Notes under the pieces: generated by a model
Told to the model about the DNA's origin: nothing
The model's input: the letters and a program-made list of their open reading frames with translations, nothing else
Database searches by the model: none
Source of the DNA: Meinhardsimonia xiamenensis
Lineage (GTDB): Bacteria; Pseudomonadota; Alphaproteobacteria; Rhodobacterales; Rhodobacteraceae
Length of the DNA stretch: 49,459 nucleotides
Assembly: GCF_900102905.1 (NCBI RefSeq)
Contig: NZ_FNFV01000010.1
Location: 1 to 49,459, forward strand
Direction: 5' to 3'
In this document: piece by piece, positions 27,108-37,009 of the stretch
How the letters are laid out: every line of letters begins with the position of its first letter
Position numbering within the stretch: the stretch's first letter is position 1
Program-made: the position numbers and the translations under genes

Positions 27108-28114
27108 CGGGGCAACTCGAGATCGACGTGACCGCGACCCTGCCCGGCTTCACGCTGGAGCTCGCCGAGCGCATCCCCCTTGCCGGCATCACCGTCATCA
27201 CCGGCCCCTCGGGCGGCGGCAAGACGACGCTCTTGCGAGTGATTGCGGGGCTTGAGCCTGCGGTGCGCGGCACCATCCGTTTCGACGGCGCCGACTGGTC
27301 GGGGCTCGCGCCGCACCGGCGGGGGATCGGCTTCGTGTTTCAGGATGTGCGGCTGTTTCCGCACATGGATGTCGCCGCCAATCTCGCCTATGGCGCGCGC
27401 CGGCGGGGCGCGGGGCGCGAGATGGTGGCGGCGGTGATCGAGGCGCTCGATCTCGGCCCGCTCCTGCATCGCGCGCCGCAGACGCTCTCGGGCGGCGAGG
27501 CGCGGCGGGTGGCGCTCGGCCGCGCGCTTGCCGCAAGGCCGCGGCTTCTGGTGATGGACGAGCCGCTCACCGGGCTTGACCGCGCGCGCAAGGAGCGGCT
27601 TCAGCCCTATATCGCCCGCGCCGTGGCCGATTTCGGCGTGCCGCTTCTCTATGTCACCCATGGCGAGGGGGAGATCACCTATCTCGCCGACCGGGTTCTG
27701 ACCATCGCCGGCGGGCGCGCGGCTGGCTGGCAGCCGCCCGCGCCACGGCTCACCGGCCGGGTGCGCGCCGCGGGCGAGGGCTGGATCGAGCTTGAGCGGG
27801 CCGATGCCGTGCTGCGCGTCGAGGGCCAGGGGCGCGTGGGCGAGATCTGGGCGATCCCGCTTGGCCGGGACCTCAGCCTGAGCACCCGCGATCCCGGCGC
27901 GACATCGGGGGTTGCGGTGCTCGAGGGGCGCATCCTCGGCCCCGAGCCGGGCGAAGGGGCGCCCGAGACGCGCCCGCACGGGCTCGAGACGGGCGGCGAA
28001 CGGCTGACGATCCCGGCTTCCTGGGTGCCAGCGCCGCTGCGCGGGGTGGAGGGTGGCGGGCCGGTGTGGCTCAGTCTGGCGCGCATCCGCGCCCGGCCGC
28101 TCGCCTCAGCCTGA
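27104..28114 (+). CDS. modC: molybdate ABC transporter, ATP-binding protein
   Basis: A 336-residue ATPase that drives molybdate import. Walker A is GPSGGGKTT (34-42), the signature is LSGGE (128-132, with Glu in place of the usual Gln), and Walker B ends MDEP (151-154), followed by the switch His in VTHGEGE. A C-terminal TOBE/Mop-like part (about 235-330) can bind oxyanions. The start is GTG, overlapping modB by 4 bases. Its 3' end overlaps the convergent MocA-like gene by 9 bases. Confidence 0.93.
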   Translation: MTGQLEIDVTATLPGFTLELAERIPLAGITVITGPSGGGKTTLLRVIAGLEPAVRGTIRFDGADWSGLAPHRRGIGFVFQDVRLFPHMDVAANLAYGARRRGAGREMVAAVIEALDLGPLLHRAPQTLSGGEARRVALGRALAARPRLLVMDEPLTGLDRARKERLQPYIARAVADFGVPLLYVTHGEGEITYLADRVLTIAGGRAAGWQPPAPRLTGRVRAAGEGWIELERADAVLRVEGQGRVGEIWAIPLGRDLSLSTRDPGATSGVAVLEGRILGPEPGEGAPETRPHGLETGGERLTIPASWVPAPLRGVEGGGPVWLSLARIRARPLASA

Positions 28115-28858
28115 GCGCCCTGCACGCCAGGCGGCCCATTCCTCCGGCGTGTCGAGATCGGTCAGAGCATGGCGCCCCGGCAAAGGGACGAGGCGCACAT
28201 GTTCGCCCTTCAGCGCCCGGCGCGCGCCTTCGTCGCCCCTGAGCGCGGCAAGCGCCGGGAAAAGGCGGCGCGGGAAGATCACCGGGTGCCCCGGCGTGCC
28301 GTCCTCTCCGGCGCCGCGCATGACGCGCTCGGGCTCCTCGGCGAATGCCTCGGCAAGCAGGGCGAGGTCGGCCGCGTCGATCTCGGGCATGTCGGCGGGC
28401 AGGATCATGAGCCCCGCGGGGTCCTCCGGGCAGGCAGCGAGCCCGGCGCGGATCGAGGCGGCCATGCCCTCGGCGGCGTCGGGCACCGGCACGCGGAGCA
28501 CGTCGAGGCCTGCCAGAGCCTCGCCGCGGGCACCCGCTGGCTCGGGAAGGGTGACGATCACGGTGAGGCCGGCCGCAAGGCCTGCGCGCGCAAGCCGCGT
28601 CAGAAGCGGTTCGCCGCCCACCTCTTCGAGAAGCTTGTCGGCCCCGCGCATGCGTGAGGCGCTGCCCGCGGCGGGGAGGAGGAGGGCGAGGGGCCTTGAA
28701 CGCGCGTCGTTTCGCGCACGCTGTGAAGGCTGAGGCTGTCTTGCCCGGCGCCCCGCGCCGGGCAGCGCCCGACCCGCCCCCCCACGGGGCGGGCGCTGCT
28801 CCGCCCACCCCGTCGGGCCGGCCGCTGCCCTTCTCTCTTTGGGGGCTGGCTCGAACAC
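28106..28858 (-). CDS. MocA-like nucleotidyltransferase (start uncertain)
   Basis: A protein of the NTP-transferase family that includes molybdenum cofactor cytidylyltransferase MocA. The nucleotide-binding motif (LLPAAGSASRMRGADKLLEEV) begins near residue 58 of the frame; MILPADMPEI and PGHPVIFPRR are further family segments, and the protein ends with a predicted helix (TPEEWAAWRAG). The only in-frame ATG/GTG/TTG before the motif is GTG at 28858, giving 250 residues with a 55-residue Arg/Ala/Pro-rich lead that spans two strong hairpins. Family members are about 200 residues, so the lead may not be translated. It converges on modC, which fits molybdenum metabolism. A non-standard start or a sequence error remains possible. 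Confidence 0.75.
   Translation of the reverse strand: MFEPAPKERRAAAGPTGWAEQRPPRGGAGRALPGAGRRARQPQPSQRARNDARSRPLALLLPAAGSASRMRGADKLLEEVGGEPLLTRLARAGLAAGLTVIVTLPEPAGARGEALAGLDVLRVPVPDAAEGMAASIRAGLAACPEDPAGLMILPADMPEIDAADLALLAEAFAEEPERVMRGAGEDGTPGHPVIFPRRLFPALAALRGDEGARRALKGEHVRLVPLPGRHALTDLDTPEEWAAWRAGRSG
28742..28793 (-). terminator. tandem GC-rich hairpins after the liv operon
   Basis: A perfect 10-base stem (28742-28751 with 28755-28764, loop CCC) lies next to a second 8-base stem (28773-28780 with 28786-28793). AGCGCCC at 28764 can also pair with GGGCGCT at 28791, giving an alternative fold. They begin about 65 bases beyond the livM stop and suit a strong terminator on the minus strand. 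Confidence 0.65.
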
Positions 28859-28859
28859 C

Positions 28860-30158
28860 CTACCGCTCGGGGATCAGCCCGCGCGGGCTGAACCGGAGCA
28901 CGAGGAGCAGGATGACCCCCATCGTCAGCAGACGCATGTGCGCCGCGCTCTCCAGAAGATGGTCCTTCAGCCAGAAGCCTTCGGGCATGGGCGCGGTGAC
29001 GAGCTCCATCAGGAGCCGTCCCAGGGGCTCCACCTCGACCCAGAGAAACCAGACCAGAAAGCCGCCCAGCACCGCGCCCCAGTTGTTGCCCGAGCCGCCA
29101 ACGATCACCATCACCCAGATGAGGAAAGTGAAACGCAGAGGCTGGTAGCTTCCGGGCGTCAGCTGCCCGTCGAGCGTGGTCATCATCGCGCCTGCGAGCC
29201 CGCAGACCGCCGAGCCGATGATGAAGATCTGCAGATGCCGCAGCGTGACATCCTTGCCCATCGCCTCGGCGGCGATCTCGTTGTCGCGGATCGCGCGCAT
29301 CATCCGCCCCCAGGGCGAGTTGAGCGCAAGCTCCGCGAGCCACACCAGCGCCAGCAGCACCACGACGAACAGCCCCGCATAGGCGAGCTTCACCGCGATC
29401 GAGGAGAAGGTGACCGGATCAAGCCCCCAGGCTTGCGCGCGCTCCACGAAGCCGGGGTCGTTCTGCAAGTCGATCTCGTAGGGCACGGGGCGGGGGATGC
29501 CGATGACGTTTTTCACGCCGCGCGAGAGCCAGTCCTCGTTCTTCAGCACGGCGATGATGATCTCGGCGATCCCCAGCGTGGCGATGGCGAGATAGTCCGA
29601 GCGCAGGCCCAGCGCCACCTTGCCCACGATCCAGGCCGCTCCGGCAGCGAGAAGCCCGCCCACGACCCATCCGAGAAGCACCGGCAGCCCGAGCCCGCCA
29701 AGATAGCCCTCGCGCGCGGGGTTCACCGCCTCGATCGCGGCCACCGCCGGGTCGAAGAGCCAGCGATAGACGAAGAAGCCCACGACCAGAATCGCCGTGA
29801 CCGCAAGCCCGCGGTGGCGCTTGAGCCGCTTCCAGGCGAGGATGGCGGCGGCGATGGTGCCCGCGCCGGTGAGAAGCGCGACGATCACGCGCAAGCCCCC
29901 CGCCGCCCAGGCCTCGCCCACCGGCGCCATCGAGGTGATCACCACCCCAAGCCCGCCGAGGGCGACAAAGCCCATGACGCCGACGTTGAAGAGCCCGGCA
30001 TAACCCCACTGCATGTTCACCCCGAGCGCCATGATCGCCGAGATGAGCCCCATGTTGAGGATGCCGAGCGCCACGTTCCAGCTCTGCAGAAAGCCGGTGG
30101 CGAGGATCAGCCCGAAGACCAGGGCGAAGAGGGCGGTGTTCTTGATCGCAGGTGTCAT
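28860..30158 (-). CDS. livM: branched-chain amino acid type ABC transporter, permease LivM
   Basis: A 432-residue inner-membrane permease, longer than typical LivM (about 320-420). Hydrophobic helices open with NTALFALVFGLILATGF, and the LivM marks YAGLFNVGVMGFVALGG and VALGLRSDYLAIATLGIAEI are present, with a membrane-containing insert at about 85-160. The C-terminal part has SPWGRMMRAIRDNEIAAEA and WVMVIVGGSGNNWGAVLGG. The start at 30158 lies in an ATGA overlap with livH. Its longer open frame upstream is antisense-like. Confidence 0.93.
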   Translation of the reverse strand: MTPAIKNTALFALVFGLILATGFLQSWNVALGILNMGLISAIMALGVNMQWGYAGLFNVGVMGFVALGGLGVVITSMAPVGEAWAAGGLRVIVALLTGAGTIAAAILAWKRLKRHRGLAVTAILVVGFFVYRWLFDPAVAAIEAVNPAREGYLGGLGLPVLLGWVVGGLLAAGAAWIVGKVALGLRSDYLAIATLGIAEIIIAVLKNEDWLSRGVKNVIGIPRPVPYEIDLQNDPGFVERAQAWGLDPVTFSSIAVKLAYAGLFVVVLLALVWLAELALNSPWGRMMRAIRDNEIAAEAMGKDVTLRHLQIFIIGSAVCGLAGAMMTTLDGQLTPGSYQPLRFTFLIWVMVIVGGSGNNWGAVLGGFLVWFLWVEVEPLGRLLMELVTAPMPEGFWLKDHLLESAAHMRLLTMGVILLLVLRFSPRGLIPER

Positions 30159-31165
30159 ACCGCTTTCCCCCGGAAAAGCCCTGTCGGGCGCACGAGAAGC
30201 ACGATGATCAGGATCGCGAAGGAAACCGCGAACTTGTAGTCGGTGGACAGAAGCTGCAACAGCCCCTCGGGCTCCAGCGCCTCGGGCAACAGATAGCCCG
30301 CGACCTTCTTGAAGGCGTAGGTCACGGTGACCTCGGAGAAGGCGATCAGGAAGCCGCCCGCGATGGCGCCCACGGGGCTTCCGAGCCCGCCGACGATGGC
30401 CGAGGCGAAAATGGGCAGCAGAAGCTGGAAGTAGGTGAAGGGCTTGAAGGACTTGTCGAGCCCGTAGAGCACGCCGGCGACGGTGGCGAGCGCGGCGACG
30501 ATCATCCAGGTGATGGTCACCACCCGATCGGGGTTGATGCCGGAGAGCAGCGCCAGATCCTCGTTGTCGGAGAAGGCGCGCATCGACTTGCCGGTGCGGG
30601 TGCGCATCAGGAACCAGAAGAGCAGGGCGACGACGATCACCGCGGTGACGATGGTGATCGCCTGGCTCGTGCGCAGTGCCAGCCCCTCGTCGAGCCCCGA
30701 CCATTGCTTGAATTCGCGCGCATTGATCACGAAGCGCGCGCCGTCGGCGAAGCGCTGGTCATCGGGGCCGATGATGAAGCGCACGAGCCCGTTCATGATG
30801 AACATCACGCCCATCGACACGATCACCAGCACCACCGGCTTGGCCTTGCGAGCGCGGTAGAATCGGTAGACCACGCGGTCGGTGCCCAGAAGCAGCGCCG
30901 CCGTCACCACGATCCCCACGGGCAGCGCCAGAAGCGCCGTGGGCAGCGGCGCAATGGACACCCCCCAGCCCTGCAGCGCCCAGGTCATCAGCACCGTGAC
31001 CATGGTGCCGAAGGCCATGGTGTCGCCATGGGCGAAGTTGGAAAAGCGCAGGATGCCGTAGATCATCGTCACCCCCAGCGCGCCGAGCGCAAGCTGGGCG
31101 CCATAGGCGGTGGCCGGGATGATGACGAAATTGAGAAGCGCCACGATGGCGTTGAGCAGATCCAT
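30155..31165 (-). CDS. livH: branched-chain amino acid type ABC transporter, permease LivH
   Basis: A 336-residue inner-membrane permease with about eight hydrophobic helices. LivH marks are LGALGVTMIYGILRFSNFAHGD near the start, RKAKPVVLVIVSMGVMFIMN, SDNEDLALLSGINPD and the EAA-type loop near IFASAIVGGLGSPVGAIAGG. A GGGGAGG site lies before the ATG at 31165. It is coupled to livM by a 4-base overlap and follows livF by 73 bases. Confidence 0.94.
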   Translation of the reverse strand: MDLLNAIVALLNFVIIPATAYGAQLALGALGVTMIYGILRFSNFAHGDTMAFGTMVTVLMTWALQGWGVSIAPLPTALLALPVGIVVTAALLLGTDRVVYRFYRARKAKPVVLVIVSMGVMFIMNGLVRFIIGPDDQRFADGARFVINAREFKQWSGLDEGLALRTSQAITIVTAVIVVALLFWFLMRTRTGKSMRAFSDNEDLALLSGINPDRVVTITWMIVAALATVAGVLYGLDKSFKPFTYFQLLLPIFASAIVGGLGSPVGAIAGGFLIAFSEVTVTYAFKKVAGYLLPEALEPEGLLQLLSTDYKFAVSFAILIIVLLVRPTGLFRGKAV

Positions 31166-31238
31166 TACAGGCCTCCCCAGGCCGGCAGCGAGAAATTCTC
31201 TGAAATCGCCTTGGTGTCAGTTATTTGCATGGCGATCC

Positions 31239-32063
31239 TCATCCTCCGAGGAAGGTGCGGCGCACTTCCGGGTTGGCCAGAAGCGCCTGGCCCGTGTCGG
31301 TATAGGCGTTGCGGCCTTGCACGAGCACGAAGCCGCGGTCGGCAATCTCGAGCGCCTGGCGGGCGTTCTGCTCGACCATCAGGATCGAGATGCCCGTGCG
31401 CGCGACCTCGATGATGCGGTCGAAGAGCTCGTCCATGACGATGGGCGAGACGCCGGCGGTGGGCTCATCAAGCATCAGCACCTGCGGCTCGGTCATCAGC
31501 GCGCGCCCCACAGCCACCTGCTGGCGCTGCCCACCTGAAAGCTCGCCGGCCGGCTGGCGGCGCTTTTCCTTCAGGATCGGGAACAGCTCATAGACCTGTT
31601 CCATGGTGCGCGAGATGTCGTCGCGGCGCAGGAAGGCGCCCATCTCGAGGTTTTCCTCCACCGTCAGCGAGGTGAAGATGTTGTTGGTCTGCGGCACGAA
31701 GGCCATGCCGTGGGCCACCCGGTCCTGCGGGGTCAGCGCGGTGATGTCGAGCCCGTCGAGCTTCACCCGACCGCTGCGCAGATCGAGCATGCCGAAGATC
31801 GCCTTCATGGCGGTGGACTTGCCCGCGCCGTTGGGCCCGACGATGACGGCGATCTCGCCCTTCTCCACCCAGATGGTGCAGTCATGCAGGATGTCCGCGC
31901 CGCCATAGCCGCCGGTCATCTTCTCGCCGATCAGGAACGGCCCGCCGTTTTCGACCGGCACCGCCGGGCCGCCTTGGCGCGCCGGAATCGTGCCCTGATG
32001 TTCGGGGTCGCCGATCGACCGGTCCATGTTGCCGCGGTCTTCCGCCCAGGGGTTGTCGCTCAT
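31239..32063 (-). CDS. livF: branched-chain amino acid type ABC transporter, ATP-binding protein LivF
   Basis: A 274-residue ATPase. Walker A is GPNGAGKST (76-84), the signature LSGGQRQQVAVGRAL, and Walker B VLMLDEPTAGVSP, followed by the switch His-less VEQN of LivF. An unusual 48-residue hydrophilic lead precedes the ATPase fold; a second ATG at residue 13 (32027) would shorten it only partly. It follows livG by 13 bases. The lead could be a regulatory or docking tail and is not part of classical LivF. Confidence 0.93.
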   Translation of the reverse strand: MSDNPWAEDRGNMDRSIGDPEHQGTIPARQGGPAVPVENGGPFLIGEKMTGGYGGADILHDCTIWVEKGEIAVIVGPNGAGKSTAMKAIFGMLDLRSGRVKLDGLDITALTPQDRVAHGMAFVPQTNNIFTSLTVEENLEMGAFLRRDDISRTMEQVYELFPILKEKRRQPAGELSGGQRQQVAVGRALMTEPQVLMLDEPTAGVSPIVMDELFDRIIEVARTGISILMVEQNARQALEIADRGFVLVQGRNAYTDTGQALLANPEVRRTFLGG

Positions 32064-32076
32064 CGCTCCGCTCCCC

Positions 32077-32880
<804 letters not shown>

Positions 32881-32942
32881 GGGTCCGTTCTCCCCTCTCT
32901 CCGCGCTCCCCCTCGCGGATTTCGCGGGCGCTTAAACCATCA

Positions 32943-32969
32943 CGGCCCGGCCATGCAAGGGCCGGGCCG
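32943..32969 (-). terminator. intercistronic hairpin between livK and livG
   Basis: Ten-base perfect arms (32943-32952 and 32960-32969) enclose a 7-base loop within the 114-base gap. Only a short TTT follows on the transcribed strand, so it is more likely a partial terminator or 3'-end stabiliser that lets livK be expressed above the membrane genes than a full stop. Confidence 0.6.
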
Positions 32970-32994
32970 CGGGTTTCGCTGCGTCAGGCGGGTG

Positions 32995-34197
32995 TCACCG
33001 GTATCTGACCGTGGTGATCTTGCCGTCCTTGATGACGATCTCGCGGTAGTTGCCCGCCGACTCGCCGGGGCCGATCAGCTCCACGGCACTCGCGCCGACA
33101 TAGTCGATGTCACCGCCCTCGGCGATGATCTTCAGCGCCTTGTCGAGCTCGCCGGGATAGATCTTCTCACCCGGCGCGTTGGCGACGTCCATGACCTTGG
33201 TCTTGAAGACATTCGGGTCGTCGCTGCCAGCCGCCTGCATCGCCAGCATGATCAGCGCCGCGGCGTCATAGGACTCGGGCGTGAAGGGCGAGGTGGCGTC
33301 GAACTTGTCGCCCACGAGCTCGGCGAACCTCGCCACGCCGGGGCTGTCGGTGCCGGGGTGCTGGCCGGTGGAGCCGTCGATCTCGCTGCCGAAGTTCTCC
33401 TCGAGCTTCGCCGAGATCATCCCGTCGGGGAAGTGGAAGGTGTCGAAGGCGCCGGTGTCGAGCGCGGCGCGCACGATGCCCGAGCCGCCCTGATCGACAT
33501 AGCCCGCCACCACGAGACGTTGACCGCCGGCCGCGGCCAGCGCGCCGACCTCGGCGGAGTAGTCGGCCTTGCCGTCCTCATGCGGCACGGAGATGGTCAC
33601 CTTGCCGCCGCGCGCCTCGAAGGCGGCCTGGAAGCTGTCGGCAAGCCCCTTGCCGTAGTCGTTGTTGGTGTAGGTGAGGGCGACCTCGGTGATCCCCTGC
33701 TCGAGCAGGATCTCGGCCATGACCTCGCCCTGGCGCGCGTCCGACGGCGCGGTGCGGAAGAACAGGCCGTTGTCCTCGTTGTTGTGGTGGCTGAGGCCGG
33801 GCGAGGTGGCCGAAGGCGAAATCATCACGATGCCGTTGGGCAGGGCGACGTTCTGCAGGATGGCGCCGGTCACGCCCGAGCAGTCCGCACCCATGATCGC
33901 CTTGATGCCTTCGGCGGTGACGAGGCGCTCGGCCGCGGCAACGGCGGCGCCGGCGTCGATGCAGGTGGAGTCAGCGCGCACGGGCGCGACCTTCGTGCCG
34001 CCCAGAAGCAGGCCGGAGGCGTTGACCTCCTCGATGGCGAGCTCGGCGCCCGCGGCCATGTGCGGGGTCAGCGATTCGATCGGCCCGGTGAAGCCGAGGA
34101 TGATGCCGATCTTGACTTCCTTCATGTGGCTGCCGGCCATCGCGGGCGCCGCGGCCATCGCGGCCACGGCCGCGGAGGCGAGAAGCAGTTTCTTCAT
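32995..34197 (-). CDS. livK: branched-chain amino acid type ABC transporter, substrate-binding protein
   Basis: A 400-residue periplasmic protein with a signal peptide (MKKLLLASAAVAAMAAAPAMA) and the two-lobed Peripla_BP_6 fold: VKIGIILGFTGPIESLTPHM at the start of lobe one, MGADCSGVTGAI, MISPSATSPGLS in the ligand-contact region, and YTNNDYGKGLADSF in lobe two. It heads the liv gene set on the minus strand, with GGGAGAG before the ATG. Members of this family bind amino acids, amides, urea or aromatic acids, so the ligand is not certain. A short GGACA-T-TGTCC dyad (34214-34224) lies in its leader. Confidence 0.92.
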   Translation of the reverse strand: MKKLLLASAAVAAMAAAPAMAGSHMKEVKIGIILGFTGPIESLTPHMAAGAELAIEEVNASGLLLGGTKVAPVRADSTCIDAGAAVAAAERLVTAEGIKAIMGADCSGVTGAILQNVALPNGIVMISPSATSPGLSHHNNEDNGLFFRTAPSDARQGEVMAEILLEQGITEVALTYTNNDYGKGLADSFQAAFEARGGKVTISVPHEDGKADYSAEVGALAAAGGQRLVVAGYVDQGGSGIVRAALDTGAFDTFHFPDGMISAKLEENFGSEIDGSTGQHPGTDSPGVARFAELVGDKFDATSPFTPESYDAAALIMLAMQAAGSDDPNVFKTKVMDVANAPGEKIYPGELDKALKIIAEGGDIDYVGASAVELIGPGESAGNYREIVIKDGKITTVRYR

Positions 34198-34344
34198 GTC
34201 ACTCTCCCTGAATGGACATTGTCCCCGACGGAAGCTAGCCGCGAGGGCGCCAAAAGGGAAGTGCGCCGATGCGGTGGAAGCCGCGTGAGTTGGCCCTATC
34301 GTTGCGTCAGGCGCGGTGCGGGCGATCGCGCGGTGCCCGCGCGA

Positions 34345-34379
34345 TGCCTCCGGCGGGGGTATTTGCCCCAGGGTGAAGG
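34345..34379. repeat. dispersed 35-bp element, copy 2
   Basis: This copy matches 4495-4529 at 31 of 35 positions. It lies 10 bases beyond the stop of the GlxA-type regulator gene, in the same orientation relative to the minus-strand gene as copy 1, inside the 192-base gap to the start of livK. GGGG and CCCC around GTATTTG can pair here, so it may fold as a small hairpin. Confidence 0.75.
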
Positions 34380-34389
34380 CCGGGATGTC

Positions 34390-35412
34390 TCACGGCTCGG
34401 CGTGGCGCTGCGCCTGGGTGCCGCGTTCGCGATAGGGCGTCGTGTTGTAATGGGCGCGGTAGCACTTTGAGAAGTGGCTTGGCGAGGCAAAGCCGCAGGC
34501 GAGCGCCACGTTGATGACGCTCATGTCGGTCTGCATCAGCAGGTTGCGCGCCTTCTGCAGGCGCAGCTCCATGTAGTAGCGCTTGGGGCTGCGGTTGAGG
34601 TAGCGGCGGAAGAGCCGCTCGAGCTGGCGGGTGGACAGCCCGACCTCGCTCGCGAGCAGCGAGGGGCTCACCGGCTCCTCGATGTTGGCCTCCATCATCT
34701 GGATCACGCGGGCGAGCTTGGGGTGGCGTACCCCGATGCGCGTCGGCACCGAGAGCCGCTGGATGTCCTGATCCGTCCGGATCGAGGAATAGATGAGCTG
34801 GTCGGCCACCAGATTGGCGAGGTCGGCGCCGTGATCCTCGGCGATGAGCCTCAGCATCAGGTCGATCGAGGCGGTCCCGCCGGCGGTGGTGATGCGGTTG
34901 CCGTCGATCACGAAGACCGACTTGGTGAGCTGCACCGTGTCGAATTCCTCGGCGAAACTGTCCTGGTTTTCCCAATGGATGGTGGCGCGCCTGCCGTCGA
35001 GCAGACCGGCCCGCGCAAGCGTGTAGCCGGCGGTGCACAGACCGCCGACCGCCGAACCCTTGCGCGCCTCGCGCCTGAGCCAGTTGAGGATGCGGCGGGT
35101 GGTCGCCTTCTGCACCTCGATCCCGCCGCACACGAGTATGGTGTCGTCCCGCTCCAGCTCCTCAAGCCCGCCGTCAACGCGAAACTCGATGCCGGCCGAG
35201 CAGGTGACGGTCTGGCCATCTTCGCTCAGCAGGCGCCAGGAATACAGCTCGCGGCCGGCCATGCGGTTGGCGATGCGCAGGCTCTCGACCGCCGCCGAAA
35301 AGCTCAGAAGCGTGAACTTGTCGAGCAACAGAAACACGAAGCGGCGCGGCTTGTCGGGCCGTACCTCCTCTGACGCTGCCGCTTGCGCCGGCAGCCGACT
35401 CGTCTTTTCCAT
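34390..35412 (-). CDS. GlxA family transcriptional regulator (DJ-1/PfpI plus AraC domains)
   Basis: A 340-residue regulator. An N-terminal DJ-1/PfpI-like sensing domain (about 22-190, with [25 protein letters not shown] and [18 protein letters not shown]) precedes a C-terminal AraC helix-turn-helix pair (about 230-330, with [20 protein letters not shown] and [20 protein letters not shown]). Starting at 35412 is supported by GAGGGG upstream. Relatives (GbdR, CdhR and similar) activate genes for quaternary-amine breakdown. Target genes are unknown; the neighbouring liv operon is a candidate. It diverges from the DAHP synthase gene across 202 bases without a clear site. Confidence 0.9.
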   Translation of the reverse strand: MEKTSRLPAQAAASEEVRPDKPRRFVFLLLDKFTLLSFSAAVESLRIANRMAGRELYSWRLLSEDGQTVTCSAGIEFRVDGGLEELERDDTILVCGGIEVQKATTRRILNWLRREARKGSAVGGLCTAGYTLARAGLLDGRRATIHWENQDSFAEEFDTVQLTKSVFVIDGNRITTAGGTASIDLMLRLIAEDHGADLANLVADQLIYSSIRTDQDIQRLSVPTRIGVRHPKLARVIQMMEANIEEPVSPSLLASEVGLSTRQLERLFRRYLNRSPKRYYMELRLQKARNLLMQTDMSVINVALACGFASPSHFSKCYRAHYNTTPYRERGTQAQRHAEP

Positions 35413-35614
35413 TCGGCCAAACCCCTCAGGCCATGGAACATTCCCTCGCCACATCAGCGAAGCAGCTTTGCCGCGACAGCGCAAGGCATGTCGCGTGCCG
35501 CGCGGTTTGCAGTGCCGCGTTGCAGCGCCTATAACCATGGCCCGGAACAGCCTCGAGACAAGGTCCCGGCACAGGGGCCTCGAGACAGGCGCGAGCATGA
35601 GCGGAGCGACGAAG

Positions 35615-36994
35615 ATGAGCGAATGGACGAAATCGGGATGGCGCGACAAGCCACGGATCCAAATGCCGGACTATCCCGACAAGGAGGCGCTGGCGCGCGT
35701 CGAGGCGCAGCTTGCAAGCTTCCCGCCGCTCGTCTTTGCCGGCGAGACGCGCAAGCTCAAGGCCGAGCTTGCCGCGGCCGCGCGGGGCGAGGCATTTCTG
35801 CTTCAGGGTGGCGACTGCGCCGAGAGCTTTGCCGAGTTCTCCGCCGACAACATCCGCGACACCTTCAAGGTGCTCCTGCAGATGGCGATGGTGCTGACCT
35901 GGGGGGCGAAGGTGCCGGTGGTCAAGGTCGGCCGCATGGCCGGGCAGATGGCCAAGCCGCGCTCCTCGCCGACCGAAGTCGTGAACGGGGTCGAGCTGCC
36001 GAGCTATCGGGGCGACATCATCAACGGCTTCGAGTTCACCCCCGAGGCGCGAACCCCGGACCCTAACCGGATGCTGCAGGCCTACACCCAGTCGGCGGCA
36101 ACGCTGAACCTTCTGCGCGCCTTCTCCACCGGCGGTTTCGCCGACCTGCACCGCGTGCATGCCTGGACGCTCGGCTTCACCAAGAGCGCGGAAGCGGCGC
36201 GTTACCGCGACATGGCCAATCGCATTGCCGACGCGCTCGATTTCATGACGGCCGCCGGCATCACGCCCGAGAACAACCCCGAGATCACCTCGGTCGATTT
36301 CTACACCAGCCATGAGGCGCTGCTTCTGGAATACGAGGAGGCGCTGTGCCGGATCGACTCGACCACGGGCAAGCCCGTGGCCGGCTCGGGCCACATGATC
36401 TGGATCGGTGACCGCACGCGCCAGCCCGACGGCGCCCATGTCGAGTTCGCCCGCGGGGTGCAGAATCCGATCGGGCTCAAGTGCGGCCCGTCGCTGACCA
36501 CGGACGATCTGAAACGGCTGATCGAGAAGCTCAACCCCGAGAACGAGCCGGGCCGGCTGACGCTGATTGCCCGTTTCGGAGCGGGAAAAGTGGGCGAGCA
36601 TCTGCCGCGGCTGATCCGCGCCGTTCAGGAGGAGGGCGCGGTCGTGGTGTGGTCCTGTGACCCGATGCACGGCAACACCATCAAGTCGGCCACCGGCTAC
36701 AAGACCCGCCCCTTCGAGGCGGTGCTGCGCGAGGTGCGCGAGTTCTTCGCCGTGCATCAGGCCGAGGGCACCATTCCGGGCGGCGTGCACTTCGAGATGA
36801 CGGGCCGCGACGTGACCGAGTGCACCGGCGGGGTGCGCGCGCTGACCGACGAGGACCTCTCCGACCGCTACCACACCGCCTGCGACCCGCGGCTCAATGC
36901 CAGCCAGGCGCTGGAGCTTGCCTTCCTCGTGGCCGAGGAGCTGAGCAACCTGCGCAAGCCCCGTCAGCAGGCCGCCGGCGGGGCGGGGGCCTGA
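35615..36994 (+). CDS. 3-deoxy-7-phosphoheptulonate synthase, class II
   Basis: A metal-dependent enzyme that joins phosphoenolpyruvate and erythrose 4-phosphate in the first step of aromatic amino-acid synthesis. The plant-type (class II) family is shown by [43 protein letters not shown] and [13 protein letters not shown]. The start at 35615 ([10 protein letters not shown]) gives 459 residues, the normal size, with GGAG about 10 bases upstream; an ATG at 35597 is an alternative. It converges on the PAS_5 gene with 15 bases between stops. Confidence 0.95.
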   Translation: MSEWTKSGWRDKPRIQMPDYPDKEALARVEAQLASFPPLVFAGETRKLKAELAAAARGEAFLLQGGDCAESFAEFSADNIRDTFKVLLQMAMVLTWGAKVPVVKVGRMAGQMAKPRSSPTEVVNGVELPSYRGDIINGFEFTPEARTPDPNRMLQAYTQSAATLNLLRAFSTGGFADLHRVHAWTLGFTKSAEAARYRDMANRIADALDFMTAAGITPENNPEITSVDFYTSHEALLLEYEEALCRIDSTTGKPVAGSGHMIWIGDRTRQPDGAHVEFARGVQNPIGLKCGPSLTTDDLKRLIEKLNPENEPGRLTLIARFGAGKVGEHLPRLIRAVQEEGAVVVWSCDPMHGNTIKSATGYKTRPFEAVLREVREFFAVHQAEGTIPGGVHFEMTGRDVTECTGGVRALTDEDLSDRYHTACDPRLNASQALELAFLVAEELSNLRKPRQQAAGGAGA

Positions 36995-37009
36995 GCGGCG
37001 CGCGAGCGG

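Noticed and set aside
30159-30704. Extension of the livM frame upstream through livH
   Set aside because: It lies entirely within livH in another frame and is Arg/His-rich; livM begins at the ATGA overlap.
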